A stretch of DNA of 64,000 nucleotides from Pantoea coffeiphila (GCF_016909495.1 NZ_JAFBFW010000006.1:62001-126000); one strand, 5' to 3'; counted from the stretch's first letter, positions 1 to 8,626 are shown. Program-made: numbers and translations. Notes: generated from the letters alone by a model not told the origin.

Positions 1-359
1 GTAACTACTATGCGCCCACGGTACTGAGCGACGTCACGCCCGCAATGACCAGTTTTAAACAGGAGCTGTTTGGCCCGGTGGCCTCGCTGATTGTGGCGGA
101 TGATGCCGAACATGCGGTGGCGCTGGCCAATGATTCCGAATTCGGTCTGGGGGGCAGCCTGTGGAGCCGCGATCTGGAGGCCGCACAGCGCCTGGCGTCG
201 CGCATTGAAACCGGCGGGATGTTTATCAACACGCCAAGCTTCTCCGATCCGCGCGTGCCGATCGGCGGCGTGAAGAAGAGCGGTTTCGGTCGCGAGCTGT
301 CGCACTTTGGCCTGCGCGAGTTTACCAACCCGCAGACCGTATGGATTGAACAGCCCTGA
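1..359 (+). CDS. NAD(P)-dependent aldehyde dehydrogenase, C-terminal part (succinate-semialdehyde dehydrogenase-like)
   Basis: The open frame runs in from the left edge (first full codon at base 3), so only about 118 C-terminal residues are present. The visible part has the ALDH hallmarks EELFGP-like QELFGPVAS, the FGLGGSLWS segment, GGMFINTP and the C-terminal PIGGVKKSGFGRELS followed by GLREFTNPQTVW. The last stretch closely resembles the end of E. coli Sad/YneI (NAD-dependent succinate-semialdehyde dehydrogenase); substrate remains an inference because the catalytic Cys and Glu lie outside the window. It ends 2 bases before the stop of the convergent EAL gene. Confidence 0.85.
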   Translation, partial: NYYAPTVLSDVTPAMTSFKQELFGPVASLIVADDAEHAVALANDSEFGLGGSLWSRDLEAAQRLASRIETGGMFINTPSFSDPRVPIGGVKKSGFGRELSHFGLREFTNPQTVWIEQP

Positions 360-361
360 AG

Positions 362-2149
362 TTACACCGCCATATGGCTGAACCAGTGCTCCAGCTTGTC
401 CGGCGGTAGGGGATGGGAATAAAAGAAACCCTGGATTTCGTCGCAGCCCAGATGCTGCAACGACGCCAGGGTTTGCAGATCTTCCACGCCTTCGGCCAGC
501 ACCACGTAGTTCAGCTCTTTCAACATGGTGATCATATGGCGGGCAATCACTTCGCAGGCCGGATCGCAGTTCAGCTGCTGGATCAGCGAACGGTCCAGTT
601 TAATCACATCGATGGGGATGCGGCGCAGGGTATTAATGTTGTTGTAGCCGGAACCAAAATCGTCCAGCGCGATGCGAAAGCCGCGCTGCTTGAGCATATC
701 CAGCCCCCGGCAGGCCTCGGTGCTTTCCAGCACCTGCTGGGTTTCCAGGCATTCAAGGGTCAGATCGCCGGGCTGTAAACCGGCGCGCCGGGTTTTCTCT
801 GCCAGATCGCAGGCAAACTCCGGGCGGGAGAAGTCGCTGACGCTGAGGTTAACCGATACCGGCAAATTCAGCCCTTTTTCACGCCAGACCCGCAGCTGCA
901 GCAGCGCGTGGTCAATCACCCAGTCGGTCAGTTCATCCATCAGGCTGGTATGTTCCGCCAGCGGGATAAACTCGGCAGGGGAGATATTGCCGGCAACCGG
1001 ATGCTGCCAGCGCAGCAGCGCCTCCAGCCCGACCGGTTTACCGGTGTGCAGGCAGAGCTGCGGCTGATACACCAGGTACAGACCCTGGCTGCCGCGCAGC
1101 GCCAGCGCCAGATCGTTTAGCAGCTGAAAATTGAGATTGCGGCGGCTGTCGCTGTCGGCGTTGTAGGCCATCGCCGTCTGCTTCTGGCTGATGGCCTCAT
1201 GCAGGGCGCTGACCGCCTGGCGCAGCACCTCTGTGACCTGAGAGGTGGCAGGCACAAAACTCACCTCACCGACGTAGATTTTCACATCAATGGTGATATC
1301 GCCCAGTACCTGAGCACGAATATGTTCCAGCCGATCGCTGAGTGCTCTGGCGTTGACCGCGCTGTTTTTTCGGCTGAGCAGAGCAAAACGACCGGTAGCG
1401 ACGGTGTACAGCACGTCCTCTTCGCTCAGATGCAGCCGGGAACGTACCGTTGCGGTCAGGGCTTTCAGCAGTGTTTCTACGGCATCCATCCCCATCGAGC
1501 GGGCGATTTCATAGGCGCGCGGCATATCAATGCAGTCAATCAGCGTCAGGGTCAGCGGATCGAAGCTGGAGGCACGCTGCAGCAGGCCGATATCCTTCAA
1601 CAGCCGCTGGCGATTGGGCAGCTGGGTGACCACATCTTTGTAACCCGCAGTGTACCAGGCATCAAGATAGCCGCTGACCAGGCCCGCCAGCAGCTCCAGC
1701 ATCGTTGACTGATGTTCATCAATGGTGTGCGGCCGGGTGTCGGTAATACACAGGGTTCCCACTGAAATGCCTTCCCGCGTGTAGAGGGGTATACCCGCGT
1801 AGAATCGAATGAAAGGCGCGCCCAGCGTGAAGGGACTTTGGCTGAAACGCGGGTCAAGCAGCGTGTCGCTACAGATCAGCAGCGAATCACTGAGCACCAC
1901 CTGGCGGCAGAAGGCGTCATGCAGCGAACTTTGCGGCACATCCAGGCAGCAGGCGGCCTTAATATACTGATTTTCATTATCCAGAACCGAGACAAAGCAG
2001 CCCGGAAACGCCAGCAGATCGCTGGCGAGCAGGGTGAATTTTTGCAAAATATCATCGCGGATAGCATCTTCAGATTTGAGCATCTCAAGGGCAGCCAGGC
2101 GTCTGACATCATCGTTACTGAAGGTCCCACTCATGGTTTGGATTCGCAT
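362..2149 (-). CDS. GAF / degenerate GGDEF / EAL domain protein (probable c-di-GMP phosphodiesterase)
   Basis: A 595-residue cytoplasmic signalling protein. Residues about 20-165 resemble a GAF sensor (FVSVLDNENQYIKA, IRFYAGIPLY, GTLCITDTRP). Residues about 165-330 align with GGDEF but the active-site loop reads ATGRFALL instead of GGDEF, so cyclase activity is unlikely. The C-terminal EAL domain (about 340-590) keeps the expected residues: the EAL triplet in GLEALLRW, Asn in VNLSVSDF, Glu in LTLECLET, the Asp pair in DDFGSGYN, Lys in IKLDRSLI, AEGVED and QGFFYSHPLP. It probably hydrolyses c-di-GMP under control of the GAF domain. There are no membrane segments. The start could also be the internal ATG 15 bases downstream; neither has a strong ribosome binding site. 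Confidence 0.9.
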   Translation of the reverse strand: MRIQTMSGTFSNDDVRRLAALEMLKSEDAIRDDILQKFTLLASDLLAFPGCFVSVLDNENQYIKAACCLDVPQSSLHDAFCRQVVLSDSLLICSDTLLDPRFSQSPFTLGAPFIRFYAGIPLYTREGISVGTLCITDTRPHTIDEHQSTMLELLAGLVSGYLDAWYTAGYKDVVTQLPNRQRLLKDIGLLQRASSFDPLTLTLIDCIDMPRAYEIARSMGMDAVETLLKALTATVRSRLHLSEEDVLYTVATGRFALLSRKNSAVNARALSDRLEHIRAQVLGDITIDVKIYVGEVSFVPATSQVTEVLRQAVSALHEAISQKQTAMAYNADSDSRRNLNFQLLNDLALALRGSQGLYLVYQPQLCLHTGKPVGLEALLRWQHPVAGNISPAEFIPLAEHTSLMDELTDWVIDHALLQLRVWREKGLNLPVSVNLSVSDFSRPEFACDLAEKTRRAGLQPGDLTLECLETQQVLESTEACRGLDMLKQRGFRIALDDFGSGYNNINTLRRIPIDVIKLDRSLIQQLNCDPACEVIARHMITMLKELNYVVLAEGVEDLQTLASLQHLGCDEIQGFFYSHPLPPDKLEHWFSHMAV

Positions 2150-2320
2150 TAAAGAGTTGATGGCTGCTGACCCCGTCAGACTATCACGATTCCTCTCTCT
2201 GACTGGTCGATCTTCACTGCTGTCATCATGAAAATAATTTTTAATGATAGTGAAGAGATTGCATCATTCCAATGCGGTCCCGGGTTTTGCTGGCACTACA
2301 AACAAAATTGTGATGCCTGT

Positions 2321-2339
2321 CATGGCTCAGAGAGCCATG
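2321..2339 (-). terminator. Hairpin at the end of the monooxygenase gene
   Basis: Perfect 8-bp inverted repeat (CATGGCTC / GAGCCATG) with a 3-base loop overlapping the stop codon of the flavin monooxygenase gene. There is no clean T-run after it, so it may be a weak terminator or only an mRNA-end hairpin. Confidence 0.3.
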
Positions 2340-3391
2340 TCGGTGTTTTCCTGATGATTTTTTCGGCGGTTCCAGCCCAGTTCGGGGGCGATCAGCGTGG
2401 CAAAGTCGCTGATGATCTGGCGATACTGATCTGCGGTGAACTCATAGGGTAACTCCAGTCTTAGTTCATCCACTTCCCGCAGGATCGGGTCGTTAAACAG
2501 GCGCTCGAGGATCTGCTCCGCGCTGCCGACAATATCCTGTGAAAACAGCGTACGGCGCGGCCCCTGCGGTGTCAGCGTGCGCTCATAGCGGCTGGCGGCA
2601 AATTCCGCGTAGCGGCGGCGGGTTGGGGTGTCCGCGCTGTCGATGGGCACAATGACCCGGCCTGCGGCGATGCGCGGCCGACGCGGGGCATCTTCGGGCC
2701 AGTTTTTACGATAGGTGGCAATCTGCGCCAGCTGGGCCTCATAGTAATTATTCGTCTCTTCACCTGAGGTCAGATTGCCGATCAGCATGTTAAAACCGTT
2801 CGCCGCCGCCCAGGCCGCCGATTTCAGCGAGCCGCCGCCGTACCACAGGCGGTTAACCAGCCCCGGCGAGTCGGGATGCAGGCGCGGGCGCTGCTGGTTG
2901 CCCGGCGAGGCAATCAGGGTATTTTCATCCGCCAGCCAGCGGCCGCTGAGGTTATCCCGCAGGCGTCGAACCCGATCGTAGGAGAAATCCTCCTGCCGCC
3001 AGTCGCCGGAAAACAGCGCCGGGCCGATCAGTTCCAGGTGGTTCGGCTGCCCGGCACTGAGGCCCACGTTGAGCCGTCCACGGGACAGCACGTCCACCGT
3101 CAGTAAATCTTCCGCCAGCCGAAACGGGCTTTCATAGCCCATCTGGATCACCGCGGTGCCCAGCTCAATATGCCGGGTGCGCTGCGTGGCGGCGGCCAGA
3201 AAGGTACTCGCCGAGGAGACGCCGTGCTCCAGATGGCGCTGGCGAATCCAGCCACCGTTGTAGCCCAGCGATTCACCCAGCTCGAACAGTTGCAGGGTCT
3301 CTTCCAGTCCCTGTAGCGGCGCGTGGTCCGGGTAGTTCCCGGGAGTAAGGAAAGCGATATGCGATATGGCCGGTTTTGTCATGGTGTCCAT
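2327..3391 (-). CDS. LLM-class flavin-dependent oxidoreductase (luciferase-like monooxygenase)
   Basis: About 354 residues with the bacterial luciferase-like TIM-barrel layout: an N-terminal strand (ISHIAFLTPGNY), then LFELGESLGYNGGWIRQRH, a TRHIELGTAVIQMGYESPFRLAEDLLTVD-type stretch and SRGRLNVGLSAGQ. This pattern is typical of F420/FMN-dependent LLM enzymes (CE1758-like group). Substrate unknown. The reading frame stays open 47 codons further upstream, but that stretch (Arg-rich, no homology-like features) is probably not translated. I chose the ATG at 3391 (MDTMTKP); an ATG at 3382 is equally possible. It is transcribed away from the TPP riboswitch of the thiamine operon. Confidence 0.85.
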   Translation of the reverse strand: MDTMTKPAISHIAFLTPGNYPDHAPLQGLEETLQLFELGESLGYNGGWIRQRHLEHGVSSASTFLAAATQRTRHIELGTAVIQMGYESPFRLAEDLLTVDVLSRGRLNVGLSAGQPNHLELIGPALFSGDWRQEDFSYDRVRRLRDNLSGRWLADENTLIASPGNQQRPRLHPDSPGLVNRLWYGGGSLKSAAWAAANGFNMLIGNLTSGEETNNYYEAQLAQIATYRKNWPEDAPRRPRIAAGRVIVPIDSADTPTRRRYAEFAASRYERTLTPQGPRRTLFSQDIVGSAEQILERLFNDPILREVDELRLELPYEFTADQYRQIISDFATLIAPELGWNRRKNHQENTDMAL

Positions 3392-3570
3392 CCGTTCAGA
3401 CCTGATGTGGGAAAGGCGCGCTGAAAAATCCTTCAGCATCGGGCAATTGTGTTGCCTGCCCCGCACTTTGCAAAATGCTGAATCCGGCACTCTATTTTCA
3501 TCTGGTGAAAACGGTCGTCGAAATAAATCCACCTAAACGCTTGCGGTTGCGCTCAGGATGCAATAAAAAA

Positions 3571-3676
3571 GTCTCTGTCAGGGGAGTCTCGCCGAAGAGA
3601 CTGAGAGGCTGATTGCGATTTATCGCGGCTCAGCGACCCTTAGAACCTGACCCAGTTGATACTGGCGTAGGAAGAC
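3571..3676 (+). ncRNA. TPP riboswitch (THI element)
   Basis: The leader shows the conserved thi-box parts in order: AGGGGAGTC, CTGAGAGGCTGA, GACCCTTAGAACCTGACC and the P4/P5 sequence GTTGATACTGGCGTAGGAAG. GTCT at 3571-3574 pairs with AGAC at 3673-3676 to close helix P1. It lies about 155 bases upstream of thiO and must control the thiOSGF operon by thiamine pyrophosphate feedback. The 3' P1 strand (GAAGACC, 3671-3677) is also complementary to GGTCTTC at 3757-3763, a plausible ligand-free alternative pairing in the expression platform. Confidence 0.93.
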
Positions 3677-3831
3677 CTGTCGTGCCGCTTCACCGCACGC
3701 CTTATCGGGCAGATCGCAGCCGCCGAACGCCGATACTCTCCCTTCTCATTATCGCGGGTCTTCTTAGTTATCTGAGAGGCCGGTATGACGTTTGTAACTA
3801 CTCTCCCTGAATATTTCGCCGAGGCGACATC

Positions 3832-4761
3832 GTGAGCCACTGGTCGATCCTCGGTTCCGGCGTGACCGGGCTGTGCGTGGCGACCGCGCTGGCCGACGCC
3901 GGAGAAAAGCTGGAAATCATCACCTCTGATGAACACTGCCCCGCGTCGCACTATGCGGGCGGTATGCTCGCGCCGTTCTGCGAGGGCGAAGGCGCACCGG
4001 AAGAGGTGGTCAGGCTTGGGCAGGGCTCCGCCGACTGGTGGCAGGCGCACGTCAGCGGCGTGGCGCGCCAGGGTACGCTGGTGATTGCGCCGCCGCGCGA
4101 CAGCATGGAACTGAACCGCTTTGCCAAAATGACCCAGGGCCATGAGTGGGTGGACCCGGGCAGCGTGGAGGATCGCCTGGCCGGGCGCTTCGCACGCGGG
4201 CTGTTTTTCCCCAGCGAAGGGCACCTTGACCCGCGCAAGGCGATGCAGGAGCTGCGGCAGAAGCTGCTGGCCGCGGGCGTGGCGATCCACCACGGCAAAC
4301 CAACGGGCAAAATTATCGACTGCCGGGGGATTCACGCCGCGCCGCTGCTGCCGGAACTGCGCGCCGTGCGCGGTGAGATGCTGATCCTGCAAAGCGATGA
4401 GGTACAGTTTTCGCGCCCGGTCCGCCTGCTGCATCCGCGCTTTCCCTGCTACCTTGTGCCGCGCAGCGAAGGGCGCTTTATGCTCGGTGCCACCATGGTG
4501 GAAAGCAACGACGCCAGCCCGATCAGCGCCCGCGCGCTGATGGAACTGCTGAGCGCGGCATACACCATCGACCCGGCGCTGGCCGAAGCGCGGGTGATTG
4601 AAACCGGCAGTGGCCTGCGCCCCTCTTACCCGAACAACCTGCCGGATATTCGCTATCGCGACGGCACCTTCCACGTCAACGGCATGTACCGGCACGGCTT
4701 TCTGCTGGCACCGATCGTGGCGCAAAACCTTATCCAACAGCTGTCGCAGGAGACGCGCTGA
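3832..4761 (+). CDS. thiO: Glycine oxidase ThiO (FAD-dependent)
   Basis: 309 residues. ThiO oxidises glycine to dehydroglycine (2-iminoacetate), a precursor of the thiazole ring of thiamine. The N-terminal dinucleotide-binding signature is GSGVTG (residues 8-13), followed by the DAO-family motif HYAGGMLAPFCEGE and a C-terminal ETGSGLRPSYPNNLPDI and NGMYRHGFLLAP segment that contributes to the FAD site. The start is GTG with GAGG about 12 bases upstream. It is the first gene of a tightly packed thiO-thiS-thiG-thiF operon under the TPP riboswitch; its stop overlaps the thiS start by one base. ThiO replaces the radical-SAM ThiH of E. coli, so this thiazole branch works with oxygen. Confidence 0.95.
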   Translation: MSHWSILGSGVTGLCVATALADAGEKLEIITSDEHCPASHYAGGMLAPFCEGEGAPEEVVRLGQGSADWWQAHVSGVARQGTLVIAPPRDSMELNRFAKMTQGHEWVDPGSVEDRLAGRFARGLFFPSEGHLDPRKAMQELRQKLLAAGVAIHHGKPTGKIIDCRGIHAAPLLPELRAVRGEMLILQSDEVQFSRPVRLLHPRFPCYLVPRSEGRFMLGATMVESNDASPISARALMELLSAAYTIDPALAEARVIETGSGLRPSYPNNLPDIRYRDGTFHVNGMYRHGFLLAPIVAQNLIQQLSQETR

Positions 4762-4958
4762 TGCACATTTTACTGAACGGTCAGGCGACCGAAACCCAGG
4801 CCGCGACCCTGACGGCGCTGCTTAACGAGCAGCAGATCGATCGCAGCTGCGTGGCCTGTGCGCTGAACGGCGATTTTGTCCCGCGCGGGCTGTATGACGC
4901 CACGCCAATTAACGAAGGCAGCAAGATTGAAGTGCTGTCACCGATGCAGGGGGGGTGA
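4761..4958 (+). CDS. thiS: Sulfur carrier protein ThiS
   Basis: 65 residues, the usual size for the ubiquitin-like ThiS. It begins MHILLNGQ and ends MQGG; the C-terminal Gly-Gly is the site adenylated by ThiF and converted to a thiocarboxylate that donates sulfur to the thiazole. Its ATG overlaps the thiO stop (TGATG). Confidence 0.95.
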   Translation: MHILLNGQATETQAATLTALLNEQQIDRSCVACALNGDFVPRGLYDATPINEGSKIEVLSPMQGG

Positions 4959-4959
4959 G

Positions 4960-5721
4960 ATGAACTTTTACGATTACGCACCTGAATCACGTTTTCTGCT
5001 GGGCACGGCGGGCTACCCGTCGCCGGAGATTTTAGGCCAGGCGATTGAAGCCTCCGGCACCGAGATTATTACCGTCAGCCTGCGTCGTGAAGGCGGAGCG
5101 GGTGGGGCATTCCGCGATCTGCTGACCCGGCTGAACAAGCGCGTGCTGCCGAATACGGCAGGCTGCCATACGGTGAAAGAGGCAGTGACTACCGCACATA
5201 TGGCGCGTGAGCTGTTCAACACCCGCTGGATCAAGCTGGAGGTGATCGGCCATGCCGACACGCTCCAGCCGGACCCGTTCGGGCTGGTGGAAGCGGCGCG
5301 TATCCTCTGCGAAGAGGGGTTCCAGGTGTTTCCTTACACCACGGAAGACCTGGTATTGGGCGAGAAGCTGCTGGAGGCGGGCTGCCAGGTACTGATGCCG
5401 TGGGGCGCACCGATCGGTTCCGGCCAGGGACTGCGCAATATTGAAGGGCTGCGCACCATGCGCGCATGGTTTAAGGACGTACCGCTGGTGGTGGATGCCG
5501 GGATCGGCACGCCGAGCCAGGCCGCGCAGGCGATGGAGATGGGCTTTGACGCGATCCTGCTGAATACCGCCGTAGCGAAAGCGCAGGACCCGGTGCGTAT
5601 GGCCAGCGCCTTCCGCGATGCGATCCACGCCGGGCAGCAGGCGCTGCTGGCCGGGCCGATGGAGCGCCGCGATATGGCGGCGGCCTCAACCCCTGTCTTC
5701 GGCCTGGCGGAGTTTAACTGA
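4960..5721 (+). CDS. thiG: Thiazole synthase ThiG
   Basis: 253 residues. ThiG condenses 1-deoxy-D-xylulose 5-phosphate, dehydroglycine and ThiS thiocarboxylate to the thiazole phosphate. Recognisable TIM-barrel landmarks include [39 protein letters not shown] (the Lys that forms the Schiff base), [35 protein letters not shown] and [12 protein letters not shown]. The start is the ATG one base after the thiS stop, preceded by a G-rich Shine-Dalgarno; the frame is open further upstream inside thiS, but that extension is not homologous-looking. The thiF start overlaps the stop by one base. Confidence 0.96.
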   Translation: MNFYDYAPESRFLLGTAGYPSPEILGQAIEASGTEIITVSLRREGGAGGAFRDLLTRLNKRVLPNTAGCHTVKEAVTTAHMARELFNTRWIKLEVIGHADTLQPDPFGLVEAARILCEEGFQVFPYTTEDLVLGEKLLEAGCQVLMPWGAPIGSGQGLRNIEGLRTMRAWFKDVPLVVDAGIGTPSQAAQAMEMGFDAILLNTAVAKAQDPVRMASAFRDAIHAGQQALLAGPMERRDMAAASTPVFGLAEFN

Positions 5722-6698
5722 TGGATCGCTACCAGCGGCAGACCATGCTGCCGGAAATCGGCCCGCAGGGGCAGCAGAAGCTGGCGCAGGCGAGGGTGCT
5801 GGTGGTTGGCGCAGGTGGTCTGGGTGCCACCTTACTGCCGCAGCTGGCCGGGGCCGGAGTCGGCTTCCTGCGCGTCTGCGATGACGACCGTGTGGAGGTG
5901 CATAACCTGCACCGGCAAACGCTGTTCACCATGCAGGACGTCGGCCAGCCGAAAGCCGTAGCTGCGCGCCGGGCGCTGAACGCGCTGAACCCGGAGTGCG
6001 AGGTGGAAGCCGTTGATATCAGGCTGTCCGGCAGCAGCCTGGATCATGCGCTGCGCGATATGGATATCGTGGTGGATGCGGCGGATAACTTTGCCATCAC
6101 CTGGCTGCTTTCCGACGCCTGCTTCAGCCGTAATTTGCCGCTGATTTCCGCCTCGGTTCTGGGGCGGCAGGGCTATGTTGGCGGCTTCTGCGCCGGGGCA
6201 CCGAGCTATCGTGCGCTGTTCCCGCAGCTGCCGTCCTCGGCGGCTAACTGCAGCACGGCGGGGGTGATGGGGCCTGCGGTCGCCACGCTGGGCGCGCTAC
6301 AGGCGCAGATGACCCTCAGCGTGCTGCTCGGCCTGACGCCATCACCGCTGGGCTGCATGGTGAACTGTGATTTCGTGAACTGGCGTTTCGGCCAGTTCCG
6401 CTTTGACGGTGCACCGGAACCGACGGAAGCCATCATCCCGTTCCTCGACGCACAGATGCTGACGGCGGAAGACTGCATTGTGGAGCTGCGCAGCCTGGAA
6501 GAAGCCCCGGTGAGCGTGGCCGCCCAGGCTCAGCGCATCCTGCCCGCCGAGCTGGCGGCCTGGCAGCCACCGGCGTCGGGGCGTATCGTACTGGTCTGCG
6601 CCAGCGGCATTCGTGCGGGCCGCGCGGCGCAGCAGCTGAAAGAGCGGGGATACCGCGATCTGGCGCTGGTGGCCGCGGACTATATTCCGGGGGAGTGA
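5721..6698 (+). CDS. thiF: ThiF adenylyltransferase with C-terminal rhodanese-like domain
   Basis: 325 residues. The E1-like domain (1-250) has the ATP loop GAGGLG (30-35), the Asp/Arg pair in HNLHRQTLF and VVDAADNF, and Cys177 in NCSTAGVMGP, which matches the sulfur-transfer Cys184 of E. coli ThiF. It adenylates the ThiS C-terminus. Residues 285-325 form a short rhodanese-like tail with the loop C293-ASGIRAGR, which could deliver persulfide sulfur directly. The positions of the first zinc Cys pair of E. coli ThiF are Ser162 and Ala165 here, so a classical Zn(Cys)4 site is absent. Last gene of the thiamine operon. Confidence 0.93.
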   Translation: MDRYQRQTMLPEIGPQGQQKLAQARVLVVGAGGLGATLLPQLAGAGVGFLRVCDDDRVEVHNLHRQTLFTMQDVGQPKAVAARRALNALNPECEVEAVDIRLSGSSLDHALRDMDIVVDAADNFAITWLLSDACFSRNLPLISASVLGRQGYVGGFCAGAPSYRALFPQLPSSAANCSTAGVMGPAVATLGALQAQMTLSVLLGLTPSPLGCMVNCDFVNWRFGQFRFDGAPEPTEAIIPFLDAQMLTAEDCIVELRSLEEAPVSVAAQAQRILPAELAAWQPPASGRIVLVCASGIRAGRAAQQLKERGYRDLALVAADYIPGE

Positions 6699-6708
6699 CG
6701 ATGAATTG

Positions 6709-6750
6709 CGCGTCAGGGGAGGATGAGCTCTTACCCGCTGACGCGTTTAA
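6709..6750 (+). terminator. Rho-independent terminator after thiF
   Basis: Inverted repeat CGCGTCAGGGG (6709-6719) against CCCGCTGACGCG (6734-6745), one mismatch, followed by TTTAATTATTT. It sits 10 bases after thiF and ends at the convergent stop of the next gene, so it may serve both. Confidence 0.75.
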
Positions 6751-7815
6751 TTATTTGTCTGAGGGATGAAACGCCCGTACAACGCGCATTTCATTTTCAT
6801 CCCATAGCCACGGGTTTTCGTTTTCAGACAGAGTGGACGTTTCTGATTCGGAGGTCTTCTGTGAAGCTTTTTGACTGCCCGAGATGACGTTACGGCCTTT
6901 GTCTGTTATTCGTATTTCAACATTATTGTAAGCATAGAAATCATCATGGATGTTTTGTTCGACAATTTCTTTCAGATTAGAATGACCTGGTCGGTTGCCG
7001 TATTCGATCAATCCCTTTATTTCTAACTCATCAAGAAATGCCGGAATTTCCATCCAGTTAATAAAATCATCGTTAAATTTTGCATGATGCAATCCACAAA
7101 GGTCGATGAACCGTAAACCGGTGGCATCATTCACGATTGTCAGCAATTCCCGCTCGCTGCGTGTGAGATGACTTTGCCGTTCAGGTAATTCTTCAAGGAA
7201 GCGTTTTAATAGCTGAGCGGTCCATTCGTCCGCTCGTTCCTGACTGAATATCTCGGCGGCAAGTTCAGGTGTATCGCTGGTTAATGCGTGCCAGATAGCA
7301 TTGTTTTTCTCAACCAGATGCGGTGTGACTTCCGTTGCCTTCACCAGTGCGGGCTGCCAGGTTTCGGTTGATTGCTCGGCAATCGAGTGAGGATAGGCGT
7401 ATAAATTGACTCTTCCGGCCAGAGTGGGATTGATATCGGTGATGGCTTTGATCAAAAAGACAGTGTTGATTCTTGAAATGGTTTTCACATCCAGCCAGAT
7501 ATCGATAGGGTGATTTTTCTCACTATAATCGAGTATTTCCTGCAGTGTTTCCGCCTCATAAACATCGGTATTCAGGTTGTTCAACGAGTGGAAGATGCCA
7601 GGACGGGTTTTTCTCTGCTCATCACGCTTAACGAAAATGTCAGTGGCTATTTTTGTATTATAAATAGGGTCAGTCGTAAAGTTAGGTTTAAATGAGATTA
7701 TCACGCTGTTGTTTTTGGTGTAAATCTCTGTGGGTTTTATTTTATTGCCATTGTGTACCATAAACTTAAAGTGCCCCGCCGATGAGTCATTGGGGAGAAT
7801 AACGAGTTTTTTCAA
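6751..7815 (-). CDS. DUF1835-like protein of unknown function
   Basis: 354 residues, cytoplasmic, no signal or membrane segment. The N-terminus MKKLVILPNDSSAGHFK resembles the DUF1835 start, and the middle has LLKRFLEELPERQSHLTRSERELL, close to the family pattern of Leu/Arg helix, LEELP and LSRTERQLL. The C-terminus is Ser/Glu-rich and less ordered (KASQKTSESETSTLSENEN). The gene is visibly AT-richer than the thiamine operon beside it, consistent with separate acquisition. Function is unknown. Confidence 0.7.
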   Translation of the reverse strand: MKKLVILPNDSSAGHFKFMVHNGNKIKPTEIYTKNNSVIISFKPNFTTDPIYNTKIATDIFVKRDEQRKTRPGIFHSLNNLNTDVYEAETLQEILDYSEKNHPIDIWLDVKTISRINTVFLIKAITDINPTLAGRVNLYAYPHSIAEQSTETWQPALVKATEVTPHLVEKNNAIWHALTSDTPELAAEIFSQERADEWTAQLLKRFLEELPERQSHLTRSERELLTIVNDATGLRFIDLCGLHHAKFNDDFINWMEIPAFLDELEIKGLIEYGNRPGHSNLKEIVEQNIHDDFYAYNNVEIRITDKGRNVISGSQKASQKTSESETSTLSENENPWLWDENEMRVVRAFHPSDK

Positions 7816-8086
7816 AATTTCCTCTCCAGTTCGAAATGCTAAATTAATAATGAGGATAAGATAACCAAACGTTCTCCGGCAAGGGTGACAGAGTGTGGGT
7901 AATCTGCTGGCTGAGTGGAACCTTTTTATTGGTGAGCATTAAAATAATAATTAATTGTTTGATATGGAAATGCTATTAATACTGTTATCTGATGGTGTCG
8001 TTGTCAATAATATAAAAATATATATTATGGTTTGTGGTATTTGTATTCCTCAAGCGTTTTTGTTCTGCAGGGCATTACCTTTTCCT
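7816..8086. other. AT-rich intergenic region
   Basis: AT-rich DNA upstream of the DUF1835-like gene, presumably holding its promoter. I see no convincing gene, repeat or structured element before the pseudogene. Confidence 0.5.
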
Positions 8087-8429
8087 GCCTCAGTGCGGCG
8101 GGAAATCCACCGTAGCCTACGTATTGAACAACGAAGAAAACGTCTGGCACGGACCGGGTGACATCTCCCCCGTCGGCGTTGCCGCCAATCTGCATATCGA
8201 TATGAGCATCACCAACCTGGGGATTCAGGAATACACGCCGGTCAACGACGCGCTGATGGAGGTGTTCCCTGGCTGCCCGGAAATCGACCGCGGCTATGCC
8301 TACCTGAGCGACCGCCCGGGACTGGGGGTAGATATCAATCTGAAAGAAGCGGCGAAATACCCGGTGCTGGGCGGCATTCCCGAATGGACCCACGCGCGCC
8401 TGCCGGACGGGACTGCGGCACGCCCGTAA
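8087..8429 (+). pseudogene. Remnant: TreR-like LacI fragment joined to the 3' end of a mannonate/galactonate dehydratase-like gene
   Basis: Bases 8087-8143 are closely similar to the start of treR in this window (32533-32590), including a 19-base identical run ending AAGAAAACGT and the peptide GKSTV..VLNNEENV of the LacI helix-turn-helix, with a one-base gap. From base 8145 the frame changes abruptly into WHGPGDISPVG, NLGIQEYTPV, RPGLGVDIN and RLPDGTAARP. These are the conserved C-terminal segments of the RspA/mannonate dehydratase branch of the enolase superfamily. About 300 N-terminal residues of that enzyme and most of the regulator are missing, so this is a deletion scar, not a working gene. 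It ends before a good terminator. Confidence 0.8.
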
Positions 8430-8458
8430 GGGGTTTGTAAGGGTTGATGTATTGATAG

Positions 8459-8486
8459 GGGCTGCCGGGATGGCGGCCTTTTTTTA
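8459..8486 (+). terminator. Rho-independent terminator after the dehydratase remnant
   Basis: GGCTGCC / GGCGGCC stem (one mismatch) with loop GGGAT, followed by a run of seven T. It is the old terminator of the truncated dehydratase gene. Confidence 0.8.
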
Positions 8487-8626
8487 ATACTCATACTGGC
8501 TGTAGATGTTTGGAGGTGGGTAGGGGGATTTGGAAGGGGGACAAATACGGTCGTGATTAATGCAACAAGGTTCTCAATTAAGGTGAGTAAGATAAAATGT
8601 TCAATATCCTATAGGGATCATAGATA

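Noticed and set aside
3613-3810. Open frame across the thiO leader
   Set aside because: It overlaps the TPP riboswitch and has no ribosome binding site or protein-like features.
3640-4737. Long minus-strand frame opposite thiO
   Set aside because: High GC content opens the antisense frame; His/Arg/Ala-rich composition is typical of a shadow, and thiO is certain.
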